Assembly: GCA_001683735.1 (NCBI GenBank)
Contig: LUGG01000018.1
Location: 186,001-250,000 of the forward strand
Source: Grifola frondosa
Lineage: Eukaryota > Basidiomycota > Agaricomycetes > Polyporales > Grifolaceae
DNA length: 64,000 nt
Direction of reading: 5' to 3'
A program made the translations under genes and the position numbers. This document shows, piece after piece, positions 1-11,043 of the stretch. How positions within the stretch are numbered: position 1 is the stretch's first letter; each line of letters opens with the position of its first letter. Below the pieces are notes generated by a model, which did no database searches, was not told where the DNA came from, and saw only the letters and a program-made list of their open reading frames with translations.

Positions 1-1
1 C

Positions 2-157
2 CGACAATACCGTCCGCGCACTGAATGGACTCAAGCCTTCGAGCTGCTCACCAATGCCTGTCGGATCCGGGCTATCCGTCTTGAGGTATCCATAGGAGCG
101 GATGACCATACAGCAGGGATTTGGCAGCCATTCTTCGTGGATCAACTACTCCTTTGA
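2..157 (+). CDS. C-terminal end of an unidentified protein (cut by left edge)
   Basis: One open frame runs from the left edge to a TGA at 155-157 and encodes about 51 residues. The tail mixes helix-like and hydrophobic stretches (ELLTNACRIRAIRLEV, then a PFFVDQLLL end) and has coding-like composition. I do not recognise the family. The next 280 bp hold no convincing frame, which fits a 3' end. Its neighbour UTP21 converges on it from the right. Strand and frame rest only on openness and composition. Confidence 0.4.
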   Translation, partial: RQYRPRTEWTQAFELLTNACRIRAIRLEVSIGADDHTAGIWQPFFVDQLLL

Positions 158-440
158 ATACCGGTGAGCGGTACATTTTTTGACTTTCCCCTCGCTGTTG
201 ACATGAAGCGTGTCGTTCTTCTCCTTGCGTTTCTAGGTTATTTCGATGCTATACCTAGCGCACTTCTAGACGTGGTTCTTCCAGCGTGATATCTGGTCCG
301 ATACCCTCATATGACTCCATCCAAACCTCCGTTATTGTACTTTCCGTTAAGTATAATCTCCCATACGACTTCGCATGAGTTATCCTATGTTATAGCACCG
401 CATAACCAACAATCCATATATAGTCGAAAGTACATGGCGA

Positions 441-3400
441 TTACAGCGTGTCTCGAACAAAACCCAACGTCCCTAAGGATGACGCAAGAAGCTCCAATAG
501 CTGCTCGCTTTCCTTATGCTGGACCTGCTGTAGTGTCTCTAGATCCTGCAGGAGCTCCAAGTTTGCCGCGAGGACGTCCCCGTGCATCCGAAGGAATACA
601 TTTTGGAACGTCTGCACTGCTTCGAAATCACGATGCGAGCGCAGACGCTGAGTCAATACGTGCAGGAATGTCTGCAGGGCATCCAAAGTCACCAGGGAGC
701 GCAACTCGAGATCCATGGCTGCGGGGGATAATGTTTTTGCATAGCTGAAAAAGCTTTCGTCTGTGTGACCGTGAGCTAAGCAGTCAACTTCGTGTCCCGA
801 AAGAGGGGAGCTTACAGCCGTCGTGACTGCCGTCTTCAAATAGCTTCGTATAGAAGATGCTATCGCTTGATGCAGTAGCTTTCTGTAGACGTTTCGTTGA
901 CTTCTTCGACTTTGCGTCATCCTCCTTTTTGGCGTTCACGTCAAATCGAGGCTCCACGCCTGGAAGCGTGGGCAGGAAGAATGGAGCCTTCTCCGGCTGT
1001 TTCGGAGGCTCTTTTGGTTTATTACGTTGCTTGAATTGACATCAGGTTCAGGTTCAACAGGGCTGAAAGGACAGCAAGATTACCTGGATGACTTCGAGAT
1101 TGAGGAGAGTCTGCCATCGTGTGCGAGGGAGTAATGTGAAAGTAACAAGATCACCGTCTAGTTGCGGAGGCGTGACGAAGACATCAGCAGGCTGATCTTG
1201 CATAGTCAGGGCCGACAGAGCTTCAAGTGCTGGTTGTGTCATGTCAGCTAAGATGTGAATACTTCGAAATTACTCATACCTTCGTCTTCAGCCACTCCCT
1301 GCATTGAAGGTAGAGATACATCTACGATGTCATTCTCAACAATGCTCTGGAAGGATATCTCTGAGTATTGTGCTCGGTTCGCCCTGACAGACAAATATGA
1401 GCGTGCAAACAAGCTGACAAGAAGAAGTTCACTTACCACAGGTATACGCCAACACTGTCTGTGTGCGCGGTTGCCAGGAAGTCGTTGGTCGGTGAAAATG
1501 ATACACTTGTAGCGACACTTGATGTCCGGAATGCATCAATGAGACGACCGGTGGGTACATCAAACGTGCGAATAATGGAGTCCATCGACGTTGTCACCAG
1601 CCATCGCGAGTCTGGAGAGAATGTCTGAGAGCAGGTCAGACTTACAATCCAACCGTCATTATGGAGACCACAGAACGTACCAGATCCAGCACACGTCCAC
1701 TGCATCCGCGCAGCTCTCTGACAATCCGCCGAGTCTCGATGTCGATAATGCGAACAACAAGGTCATCGCAGATGACAGCTAGGAGGCCGCTATCACGATG
1801 CAGTGTAATCGAGATAGCGGAAGATGGAAGAATTAGCGTGTGTTCCAAGTTCGCGCTATGAAAGTCGAAGAACTGGAAGGCAGTGTCAGGATTATCAGCT
1901 CATAATCAACAGAGCAGACCATACATTGATTGTGCCATCCAGAGTACTCGCGACCACGAGTCTATTCAAAGCATCGCTGGCAAGCCCTGTCACACAGCGC
2001 TCCTCGAGTTTTTTCTTTGACGTCCCTGATGGTCGGTACTTGTTTGTCACCTCTGGAGGACAAGGCCCAACGCTGAAGGACTTGCGCAAGATACCCGATT
2101 GCATGTTGTACATGTGAATGACGCCTGATGTTGATGATGCAATGCCAAAGTTGCCACATGCCGAAACACATACTGCCTGCATTATTCCCAATCAATCCAC
2201 ATTGCAGGCGTGAGAAAAAAATGAACCAACCTTCACAAAGCCTTCGGTAGCCCACTTACTCCGCTCACCAGCAAGTTTGAAAGTATATTTGCCGAGTTTC
2301 TTATCCTTCATTGTCCAAGTATGGGCAACAGCTTCATCAGCATGTGCTGTGAGTATATCGTCCCAATCTTTTGCGCGGGTAGAAGAGTAGGACATTGAAG
2401 TGACGGGAGGGAGTTTGAGCGACGCGATAGGAATAGAGAGGCTGGTAGCCTTTTTTGCGAGAGAACCTGAGACAATACACAGCTTAACGCTTGAACCGAA
2501 CACTGGGAAGACGAGGCAAATTTTACCTTGACTCAACTCAAAGCTCCTGGAATCTCTGACGACACTAGTGCATCGCAGGCTACGATCTCTGGAAGCCGTC
2601 AAGAGCTGTTTGCCATCTTCGCCGTAGTAGCGTATGAGGTGTGGGGGAGCGTGATGACCAGAGCGAAATTTAAGCAGACGAGGAGCATCCGTAGGAGAAT
2701 CGAACAGCCATTGCTAAGGTGGCAAATCTGAGCTCCTATCATAATAAAAAAATCGAAGACGTACTTTGACGCTGTTATCCTCGCCGGAACTGATCAAGAG
2801 TGGTTGACCGGGCACCCACTCTACTGAAGTCACGGCACCATCATGCGCGCCGCGCATAAGGTGGAGAAGCCGACCGCCGGAGTTGAGGTCCCATAAAGCA
2901 ATGTGACCTGCAGAAGATGCCGAGGCTAAAATCGGGTGTCCGTCTGGATACCCTACATCATTATATGTCAAGCGAACGCAAGAACATGTACATACCAGTC
3001 CGGAACGACAACGATCTGACTCCTCCATCTTGCATAAACATCCTCATAAGTCGCTCGTCAGCCCTGACATCGTAAACTGAGATTTCTCCCGAGGAGAAGC
3101 CAACGCCTATGACATCGATTGCGGGAGACTGTGCAAGAGCAGTGATACCATTTGACGAGGAGCTCTGTGCCGAAGAAGTGAGAAGAGATTTGGGAGGAAT
3201 ACTATGGATGCGTGTTCTGTACATTGAATAGTAGTCAGTGTGTTGCACGATGGTTAAAAAGACATTACATACTGTGTTCGTGTATTCCAAAGTTGCATGC
3301 TCCCTTGGCTACTCGACACGAGGACTTTATTGAGATAAGTGGCTGGATGAAGAATCATTGTAGCAGTGAAGCCCGGATCGAATTCAATAGTCCCTTGAAG

Positions 3401-4086
3401 ATCTGGCGTAGGACTAATATTTAGCTCGATGGGACTTTCAACGTAAACTGGGCATCCATATACCTCCATTGGTAGAATCCCATATGAACATCCTGCCACC
3501 ATCCTCTGTCAATGCCAATAATTGCGAACCGAACACCAGGAGGTTTGCCAGATTTGTCTCCAAAGGGTTTGTAAACCTCCCCACCTAGCAAGAAATAATG
3601 TCAATAATTCGTAACGGCAACCAACAAAATGTACAAACCTCCTTCCCCCGAAGATATTTGATGGCATGAGGACCGGACGAAACCCATACAGCATTCCCAT
3701 CCATCGCCATGCAGTGTATCAACTCTGGCGCATCAGGCCCTATTCCACAATAATTTTGAAAGCGGAGTGAATCCATTGTGAGTTCTGCAAACTGTCCATT
3801 TACTCACCGACAAATAATAGGCCCATCTTTCCCCCTCCCACATAGCCCATGCTCTACCCAAACACGTCAAAAGGTGTATTCGAGGACCTTCTGTAGCTCC
3901 CTTGTGTGACCGAGTTTGTAAGACAAATGGTACATGATTGGTGATGAGCCCAAGTGCACGAAACGGCGCGAAGAGACGCGGTTCTCGCGTAGATTGAAGC
4001 GCGTTTGTAGCTTCGACACGAAGGCGTTTGCGAGGTGGGGGAGTGCTTCTGTCCTCGATGGACTCAGTGACAATTGTAGCCGCCAT
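441..4086 (-). CDS. UTP21: U3 snoRNP WD40 protein Utp21/WDR36
   Basis: Utp21 is a UTP-B component of the SSU processome that binds U3 snoRNA and is needed for 18S pre-rRNA processing in the nucleolus. The ATG at 4086 opens a basic tail (PPPRKRLRVEA) followed by the family's start of the first propeller, LFAPFRALGLITNHVPFVLQ. Many exons then give tandem WD40 repeats, for example GHIALWDLNSG, DGTINFFDF and DSIIRTFDVPTGRLIDAF. The last exon (441-920) carries the Utp21-specific C-terminal helical domain (SFFSYAKTLSPAAMDLELRS, RLRSHRDFEAVQTF) and ends FVRDTL-stop. I estimate about 900-950 residues, normal for the family, with a dozen or so short introns. It is divergent from SRPRB across a 387-bp gap. 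Identity is very secure; individual splice sites are not all checked. Confidence 0.93.
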
Positions 4087-4473
4087 GCGAGCCTCAGGAA
4101 AGATATACAGTGACAGATTCTCTAACTCGAGACTCGAGTGTTAAAATATCACGCACGTGATCCGCACGTGATTTATACCTGAAGCGCGTTATGAGTACTG
4201 CGGTAAGTAATTCTATAGAAATTTGGCAAAATACCGTATAGTAAATGCCGGCATAATCTGCGTTTGCTTGGAGGATACTCGCACTAATATTACAGACCTC
4301 AAAAACAACGCAATTTGTGTATGTTGACCAAAGGCTTTCATTTTCAACAAGGACAAATAACCGATCGCTCCGGATCTGAGATGTCTCCTTTGCTGCGTCA
4401 CTGTTCAACGTTCAACGTCAACGTTCAATTTCGTGCCTTCTTGTGGTTCTCCTACTATTTCTCAAGCCTCAAA
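4087..4473. promoter_or_regulatory. Divergent UTP21/SRPRB promoter with two E-boxes
   Basis: The 387-bp gap separates two start codons pointing away from each other. It holds two CACGTG E-boxes at 4154-4159 and 4165-4170, 11 bp apart, each followed by AT. That spacing is about one helical turn. In fungi such sites are bound by bHLH factors of the Cbf1 type. Use by both genes is an inference. Confidence 0.5.
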
Positions 4474-5468
4474 ATGAGTGATTTTCCCAGTCCTGAGGCG
4501 GAGGTTTTATCACCAGCATCTGTATTCAATGCCCAGACATTGGCTATCGCATCTCTGCTTCTGGCCGTTTTACTTGTTACAAGTCCGTATATCATTCCTC
4601 CCACACTATACTGTCGTCTGATGGCTTGTTAGTATTCTTTGTATCGGCACGAAGAAAATCTTCATCCAAAGGAGATGCGCTTATTTTAGTTGGTGGATCG
4701 GATGCTGGAAAGACAGCCATACTGTCCACAGTGAGAATGTCATCTCAGTAGTCAGGAGACTTTGATGAGTGATGCCATTATGCGTAGCTTATCTATGAAA
4801 AAACACTCCCAACACATACATCCATGCAGACGAATGTCTCAGTAATCGCTCTGCCGAACACTCACAAAACACTCCGCGTAATCGATGTTCCTGGTCATCC
4901 TCGCATCCGAGACCAGTTTCTGGAGTACCTACCTGATGCCAAAGCCATCGCTTTCGTCGTCGATGCTAGTGCAATCTCTCGCAATGGGTCCGCAGTTGCA
5001 GAGTGAGCAGCCAGGATTTATGTGTGCGACAGAAATTCACATTATCATGAAACCTCAGGCACCTTCATCAAGTCTTGCATGCGCTCACGTCTCTGCCGCC
5101 TTCGCGCACGACGCCAGCGCTGCTCATCGTCGCGCACAAATGTGACCTGCTCAAATCGACAGTCCATACATCCTCCGATCAACTCGCGATTAATCGTGTA
5201 CGCACAGTCCTTGAGCGTGAATTGGAGAAACGGAGAGAGTCCCACGCAAATGGAGTGGGTGTTGAAAAAATGGGTGCGGAAGATGCGGAATCCGAGTTGG
5301 GGGGTCTGGAATGCAGTGGGAACGGCGAGTTCAAGTTCGCTGAATGGGAAGGCGGGGAAGTAACATTCATTGGCACATTTGTCAATGTGAGGAAGGGGTC
5401 TTCTCGAGGAGAGCGCAGAAAAGGATGGGTTGCTGCCGCTACGAGAATGGTTGGAAGAGCATGTATGA
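4474..5468 (+). CDS. SRPRB: Signal recognition particle receptor subunit beta
   Basis: SRPRB is the membrane-anchored small GTPase that holds SRP receptor alpha at the ER for co-translational targeting. The ATG at 4474 follows a Kozak-like AAAA. A single N-terminal membrane segment (LAIASLLLAVLLVTSPYII) is followed by the P-loop GGSDAGKTAI, the G3 motif DVPGHPRIR, and the G4-type AHKCDLL. An intron after SAVAE joins to HLHQVLHALTS. The C-terminus is ambiguous. The open frame runs to 5497, but the expected ending (GLLPLREWLEEHV, stop 5466-5468) lies in another frame just upstream. A 49-bp GT-AG intron starting GTAACATT, or one surplus A in the AAAA run near 5420, would reach it. Identity is secure; the last 20-30 residues are not. 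Confidence 0.88.
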
Positions 5469-6172
5469 GTACGATATCGCCGGGCATATTCTATTGACCC
5501 TTTACTGACAATTCTGTTTGCGAGGCGGAGCGTATCTAGATCTCGGCACAACAACCGCAAACAACGCGTCGATATAAACGGGTGAGCGTGTTTTTTCCTT
5601 CTCTCCACGCAACCTTTTAGACAGTGCCTGTCCCTTCTACATCTGTATTCCACAGAGGATATGGCGATTCGGTATTGCGGAGAGTATGTATGGGCCGGCT
5701 TAAAGAACTCGCTCACTTCCTCTTTGTGAGGCTTGTGGTGTCGTGAGTGTCAGGGCTTTCCTACATCTCGTCAGATTATCTCTGTATTCGTAGTCCTGGA
5801 TTGAAATATATACATGTTTTTAATCAAGCTACCTTCGATTTATCTGTTTCTCGCAAGGAAAACAGAGGTTCCGTATTGTGATTCGATGATGTCGCAACGT
5901 TCGCAATGCATAGTACTCGGCCTTGTCGCGGTGCTGCTGACATCCCGAATATTGATGAAGGTGGGATTCGACATATGGTGTGCTCCTCGGGGCGGCGAAG
6001 AAGGATTTACGAAGGGATGATTTGAGGATGGTGGACCCGGTGCTGTCGAGACTGTTTTGGACTATAGCGCTCGACCACGTCACTGGGGTCACATCACATA
6101 TCTGCCTCGGACTAAACGGTCTCCTCCCACTGCACTCCTTCTCTGATCCTTGTCTTTGTTCTACTTACCGCC
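5469..6172. other. Intergenic region, presumed SAR1 promoter
   Basis: About 700 bp with no supportable gene. A long minus-strand open frame (5045-5716) is antisense to SRPRB and continues into this gap, but it resembles no family and has no fungal splice logic. The region probably holds the SRPRB 3' UTR and the SAR1 promoter. I see no repeat. Confidence 0.5.
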
Positions 6173-7066
6173 ATGTTCATTATCAACTGGTTCTGGGATG
6201 TTCTTGCGCAGCTTGGTATGTTCGCTCATGGTACCCCCGACGCCTCCAACTCATGCCTGCTTTCACCAGGTCTCCTGCACAAGAATGCCAAAATTCTGTT
6301 CCTTGGTCTCGACAACGCTGGGAAGACGGTAAGGCTATGTCTCAGTTGCCACGAGCTTCCCTCTGACCCGCGATTCAGACGTTGCTCCATATGCTGAAAA
6401 ACGACAGGCTCGCAACGTTGCAGCCAACACTTCACCCTAGTGAGTATCAACCGTATGTCTATCTGCATGCGTTCACCAATCCTCGTAGCCTCTGAGGAAC
6501 TTGCAATCGGAAACGTGAAGTTTACGACATATGATTTGGGTGGACATCAGCAGGGTGCGTAAGCCTGTGCTTTATTCGTTGTCCCGTGCGTCTCTGACCG
6601 CCTGCGCATATGCAGCTCGTCGGCTCTGGCGCGACTACTTCCCCGAGGTCGACGGTATCATCTTCCTTGTCGACGCTGCAGACTTTGAGCGGTTTGCGGA
6701 ATCGAAGGCGGAGCTTGACGCGCTCCTGTCGATCGAGGAATTGTCGAAGGTGCCTTTCCTCATTCTTGGTAACAAGATTGATGCTCCTGGTGCTGTGAGC
6801 GAGGAGGAGCTCAGGCATCACCTCGGCCTGTACCAGACCACCGGCAAGGTAGGTGACTTGAGGTTGTATCTGTTACCTATGTCTAAATGCTGCTCCACAG
6901 GGCAAAGTTCCTCTAAATGACATTCGCCCTATCGAGATCTTCATGTGCTCCGTTGTGCAGAGGCAGGGTTACGGTGAAGGGTTCCGATGGCTCTCGCAAT
7001 ACGTGCGTGCTCTCTTACCATTCCCCTGGAAGGCCCTACTGATCGTCTGTCGGACGCTAGATCTAA
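6173..7066 (+). CDS. SAR1: COPII small GTPase Sar1
   Basis: Sar1 is the Arf-family GTPase that starts COPII coat assembly at ER exit sites. The ATG at 6173 gives the amphipathic N-terminus [13 protein letters not shown]. Next come the P-loop GLDNAGKT, the effector threonine in LHPTSEEL, switch II DLGGHQQ, the NKID motif, and the Sar1-type [12 protein letters not shown] end. Six introns restore one continuous frame of normal length (about 190 residues). The last intron (7003-7060) splits the C-terminus, so the final coding exon is only 6 nt (ATC TAA, 7061-7066), giving ...SQYI. All catalytic motifs are intact. Confidence 0.96.
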
Positions 7067-7363
7067 GCATGGCTATAATGCTTACGGATTTTGCTTCTCG
7101 GGATGCTGTTGTCGCCTCCAGCTTCTCTCATTTGGGGCGTCGTACCTGCGTAGACCTACCTATCATAGCTTTTTGACATTACTTGTTACGTCGTTTTATG
7201 TTGTGGAATGTTACTCTCTTATTTGCTCTCAACGCACCAGCTACACTGTATCACACCTTGGCTGATTCGGCGGCATATGTGTCTTGTCAATAAGGTCGCT
7301 AGTTAAATAAATTGATTTTGATAACCTCCCGAGGCTCCAACTGCGATTTTGGCATGTCATGTC

Positions 7364-8911
7364 ATGTCCTCAGCCTCACATGATGTCCTACGCTTTATTC
7401 CTTCGTTCAATCGTGTGCTCCTGGTATCAGCTCTCTTGCGGATTGCCCTTATATTGTACAGCGAATGGCATGACGCGCATTCCGTAGTCAAATACACCGA
7501 TGTCGACTACCGCGTCTTCAGCGACGCAGCGCGGTTTGTCCTCCATCCGTCGCCCGAAAACCATGCTCAGGGCCCTCTCGGAGCCCTTTTGCACGTTGGA
7601 GAGTGCGTACAATTCATTCGTAGAGGCTCGACACGGTCTGATGCACTCACAGCCCGTACACGCGTGCGACGTACCGCTACACGCCGTTGCTGGCCCTCCT
7701 GCTAATTCCGAACGAACTACTTCATCCATCTTTTGGGAAATATCTGTTCGCAGGATGCGATATCTTGGCTGGGATATTGATGTACCAGCTGCTGGTGTCC
7801 ATCATACTCCCGTCCATAACGCCTGCTCGTCCGCCCGACCCGAAGTCGGCCTCGCAGGTTGCGGGCACAGATCGCGAAAGCCATACCGACGTACAGCAGC
7901 GCGTCGCGACTGCACTCGTTTCCGCGCACCTGCTCAGTCCACTCGTGTTCACCATCTCTACGCGAGGCTCCTCTGAGGCGGTACTAGCGCTATTCGTGTT
8001 GCTCACTCTCTACTGTGCGCTGAAGGGCAGATGGAACGTGGCTGCGGTGCTTCTGGGGCTGAGTACGCATTGGAAGATTTACCCATTCGTATATGGAGTG
8101 GCATGTCTAGGTGTGATCGGAAGCGAGGGCGCTGTGGGGAGAGGGTGGAAGGGATTCTTGAGGAGCGTCGTCAACTGGCGGACATTCAGGTTTGGATTGC
8201 TGAGCGGTGCGACGTTCCTCGCGCTGGGATTGGCCATGTATGCAATGTACGTCTCTGCTCGACTATTCTCATATCGTTCATGCGCTTAGCCATTATCGAA
8301 TCAGATGGGGTTACCCCTTCCTCTACGAATCTTACCTCTACCATCTCCACCGACTCGACCACCGGCATAACTTCTCTCCATATTTCTATCTCATATACCT
8401 GACCTACCCTTCTGCTTTCTCAACCGCTGATGCCGCTGACTTGCCCATCTGGCGGACTCTTCTAAGGTCTCCGTTGACGAGCTTCGTTCCCCAGATGACT
8501 TTAGCCCTGGGGACTGGTCTGCTGCTTGGACGACGGAGAAATGACTTGGTCTTTACATGGTTTGTGCAGACCTTCGTGTTTGTCGTCTTCAATAAAGTGT
8601 GCACGTCACAGGCAGGTCCACTTCTTTCTGTCGAGTCGTCGTTGCGCTAACGACGCTGCACATTGCTGCAGTACTTCCTTTGGTATACACTTTTTCTGCC
8701 GCTTTTGATCCCGCAGCTATCTATATCCCGTCGCCGTGCATTGCTCTATCTAGGCGTATGGATTGGCACGCAGGCTTTATGGCTGAGCGAGGCGTACAAA
8801 CTCGAATTTCTGGGACAGAATGTGTTCTTTGGGTTGTGGGTGCACAGTCTGATCTATGTGATCGGGAATTGCTGGGTGCTGGCTGGCATCATGGATGGGT
8901 ATGCTAGGTGA
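7364..8911 (+). CDS. GPI14: GPI mannosyltransferase 1 (PIG-M)
   Basis: PIG-M adds the first mannose, from dolichol-phosphate mannose, to the GPI precursor on the lumenal face of the ER. The ATG at 7364 starts MSSASHDV and leads into a first membrane helix. The family motif follows as [17 protein letters not shown], a DxD-type site. After a short intron (GGAGA|GTGCGT to CACAG|CCCG) comes [18 protein letters not shown]. Several further hydrophobic segments continue to MDGYAR-stop at 8909-8911. Estimated length is about 430 residues with several membrane spans, as expected. The in-frame TTG upstream at 7349 was not used as the start. Confidence 0.92.
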
Positions 8912-9043
8912 CGCCTCGTTAAATTCCAACCTGTACAGTCCCGTTGCCCGTTGTAAGATTACAGAATATACATACAAACTACAGACGCGTCTCATATGAC
9001 ATCGGCACTTGAATCTTGCAGAAAGAATGCACATCGCAGGATA

Positions 9044-9657
9044 TCATGCATGGAGCAGTTTTGCATCGATCGCATCTTTCGTGAAGGCTTCCGCGCCATC
9101 TCGGACCTCGATGACCTTGCTCACATCAGCCTGTGGGCGGTAATCCATCAGACGGTGCCATTGACAGGTGATGGACCGCTCACTGTCGACTGGAAATCGA
9201 GGAGCGCACTCGCGTGCAGCGTAAGTAGGCTCATCTCACTAGCAACTGGTGCCCAGTTTACGAGCACAAGAGGAAATGACCTTCGGCCGTCCGAGTGATT
9301 CAGCTCGTAAGAAAGGACGACATATCGCGGCGAGTTCTCCGGGAGCTCTGGCACGAGATGCGCAGTCAGTACGTAGTCAAGCAGACGGGGAACGCGCTGC
9401 TCACCTTCCGCGAGATCATCGATGCTGATGTCGTCGAACTGTTCTACCTCCTCCATGATCAGCTTCTGCTTGTTGATCTTGACCACGATCGCGGCGTGTC
9501 CGGCATTCCGACGAGCGAACCTGAACTTGCGGAGGGAGGTCTTGAGCTCTTGCGGGATATCGACGGTATGGGACTGGTTTGGTTTAGGTGGAGGTCAACA
9601 GCAGTTGTAGGCAGATAAAGTGCTCATGGCGATAATGAGGGAAGGACCACTGACCAT
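9044..9657 (-). CDS. GMF1: Glia maturation factor homologue (ADF-H, Arp2/3 debrancher)
   Basis: GMF is a small ADF-homology protein that binds Arp2/3 and debranches actin filaments (yeast Aim7). The start is unusual. The ATG at 9655-9657 is followed at once by an 81-bp intron (9574-9654), and exon 2 continues SHTVDIPQELKTSLRKFRFA. Further exons give VVKINKQKLIMEEVEQFD and NSPRYVVLSYELNHSDGRR, then VLVNWAP and LLTLHASALLDFQ. The last exon begins ADVSKVIEVRDG and ends AIDAKLLHA-stop at 9044. Joined, this is about 140 residues, the normal GMF length. Splicing is supported by close match to the known family across every junction. It converges with PIG-M. Confidence 0.94.
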
Positions 9658-9914
9658 GTCAGATGGTATCTTTGAGCTTTGAGGTGTGCTTGAAGCCTGT
9701 GAGGGTATATCACAAGAGCGAAAGCCAATGATCAACAGCGTCAAGATCAATCAATCGGCGTTACTATCAGATAGGACAAGTCCCAATCTGATTAGATAGC
9801 GTTCTCCGTCCATCATGCATCAGCGTTGGCTCATGGTTCAACAATATTTTCATGCTCGGAAGCTCCCTCGGAAGGCAGACCAAAAATGCGTAATCTTCGT
9901 GTACCCCGACCACC
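9658..9914. other. Divergent gap between GMF and the disrupted transporter
   Basis: About 257 bp between the GMF start on the minus strand and the presumed original ATG of the first transporter at 9915. It is moderately AT-rich. I recognise no motif, but it should hold both promoters. Confidence 0.4.
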
Positions 9915-10056
9915 ATGTCTGTGCAGGCCTCCGAGTCGGAGCCGCTCCTTTCCTGGGACCGTGCAGAAGGTGCTGCAGAATTTATGTTCGCAGAACGGTG
10001 CTCCACATTACTGACGATTGAGGCAAATTACAGGTGTGACAAGAGATGTAAACCTT

Positions 10057-10526
10057 CACTGAGGGGAACTACCAATGTTTCCATCGGAAACATAGTGATA
10101 TTGTTGTAAACTTAGATTAAATAATTTCAATGTGTAATTTATGATTACATTGTAATGTTGTTTCAAATGCTTCTGGAACAAGTCCCAAGATAATAACAGA
10201 ATGTAATCCAGCAATACATAGTAAAAACATTATATATTTTATCAATTTTTTCTCATGCACACATTTTGACTGGGATTATGAGATGTTTCCACATAAAATA
10301 TTTTGGTTTTCTTGTGGACACATACATAACATTTTGCTAAGAACTGTTTGGAATGGGTTTTCAATGTGTATCAAATATTCCCGGTGATTTTATTCAGAAT
10401 GTGATCACTATGACATCCGAAATATTATTGCAAAACATATTTAAAATGTTATCAAGATGTTGACTTTATGCATATCCGGATAACATTTGGAAAACATCAG
10501 AAAGTTAATTAAAATGTATTCCGTGG
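10057..10526 (+). repeat. Left arm of the hairpin element
   Basis: This arm pairs with 10572-11043 in reverse complement. Near its outer end it holds a small hairpin, ATGTTTCC-ATC-GGAAACAT, repeated on the right arm with loop GAT. It lacks two bases (TG) present in the right arm near the stretch reading TTATATATTTTATC. Confidence 0.88.
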
Positions 10527-10552
10527 AATCGTGTATGATTCGCACACGATTC
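10526..10552. repeat. Central 9-bp stem hairpin in the spacer
   Basis: GAATCGTGT (10526-10534) and its complement ACACGATTC (10544-10552) flank a 9-nt loop. It lies in the only part of the element that is not arm sequence, so it would cap the long hairpin with a second, local one. Confidence 0.7.
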
Positions 10553-10571
10553 GTCGGTCAGGTGAATGTAT

Positions 10572-11043
10572 CCATGGAATACATTTTAATTAACTTTCTG
10601 ATGTTTTCCAAATGTTATCCGGATATGCATAAAGTCAACATCTTGATAACATTTTAAATATGTTTTGCAATAATATTTCGGATGTCATAGTGATCACATT
10701 CTGAATAAAATCACCGGGAATATTTGATACACATTGAAAACCCATTCCAAACAGTTCTTAGCAAAATGTTATGTATGTGTCCACAAGAAAACCAAAATAT
10801 TTTATGTGGAAACATCTCATAATCCCAGTCAAAATGTGTGCATGAGAAAAAATTGATAAAACATATATAATGTTTTTACTATGTATTGCTGGATTACATT
10901 CTGTTATTATCTTGGGACTTGTTCCAGAAGCATTTGAAACAACATTACAATGTAATCATAAATTACACATTGAAATTATTTAATCTAAGTTTACAACAAT
11001 ATCACTATGTTTCCGATGGAAACATTGGTAGTTCCCCTCAGTG
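10572..11043 (-). repeat. Right arm of the hairpin element
   Basis: This is the reverse complement of 10057-10526. An open frame passes through its inner part into the transporter exon, but it has no ATG before the gene sequence, so it does not offer a replacement N-terminus. Confidence 0.88.

Larger units (their letters stand above)
10057..11043. mobile_element. Non-autonomous hairpin (fold-back/MITE-like) element
   Basis: The 987-bp AT-rich segment is one huge inverted repeat: a left arm of about 470 bp, a 45-bp spacer and a right arm of about 472 bp. The arms appear almost identical by eye; I noted one 2-bp indel and few mismatches. It starts CACTGAGGGGAACTACC, ends with the exact complement, and is flanked by CCTT at 10053-10056 and 11044-11047, a likely 4-bp target duplication. 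No transposase or other coding frame is inside. The CACTG ends recall CACTA-type elements, but those usually make 3-bp duplications, so the superfamily is open. It interrupts exon 2 of the first transporter. Confidence 0.88.

Noticed and set aside
5045..5716. 223-codon minus-strand open frame
   Set aside because: It is antisense to the SRPRB coding exon, resembles no family, and its openness follows from the codon use of the opposite strand.
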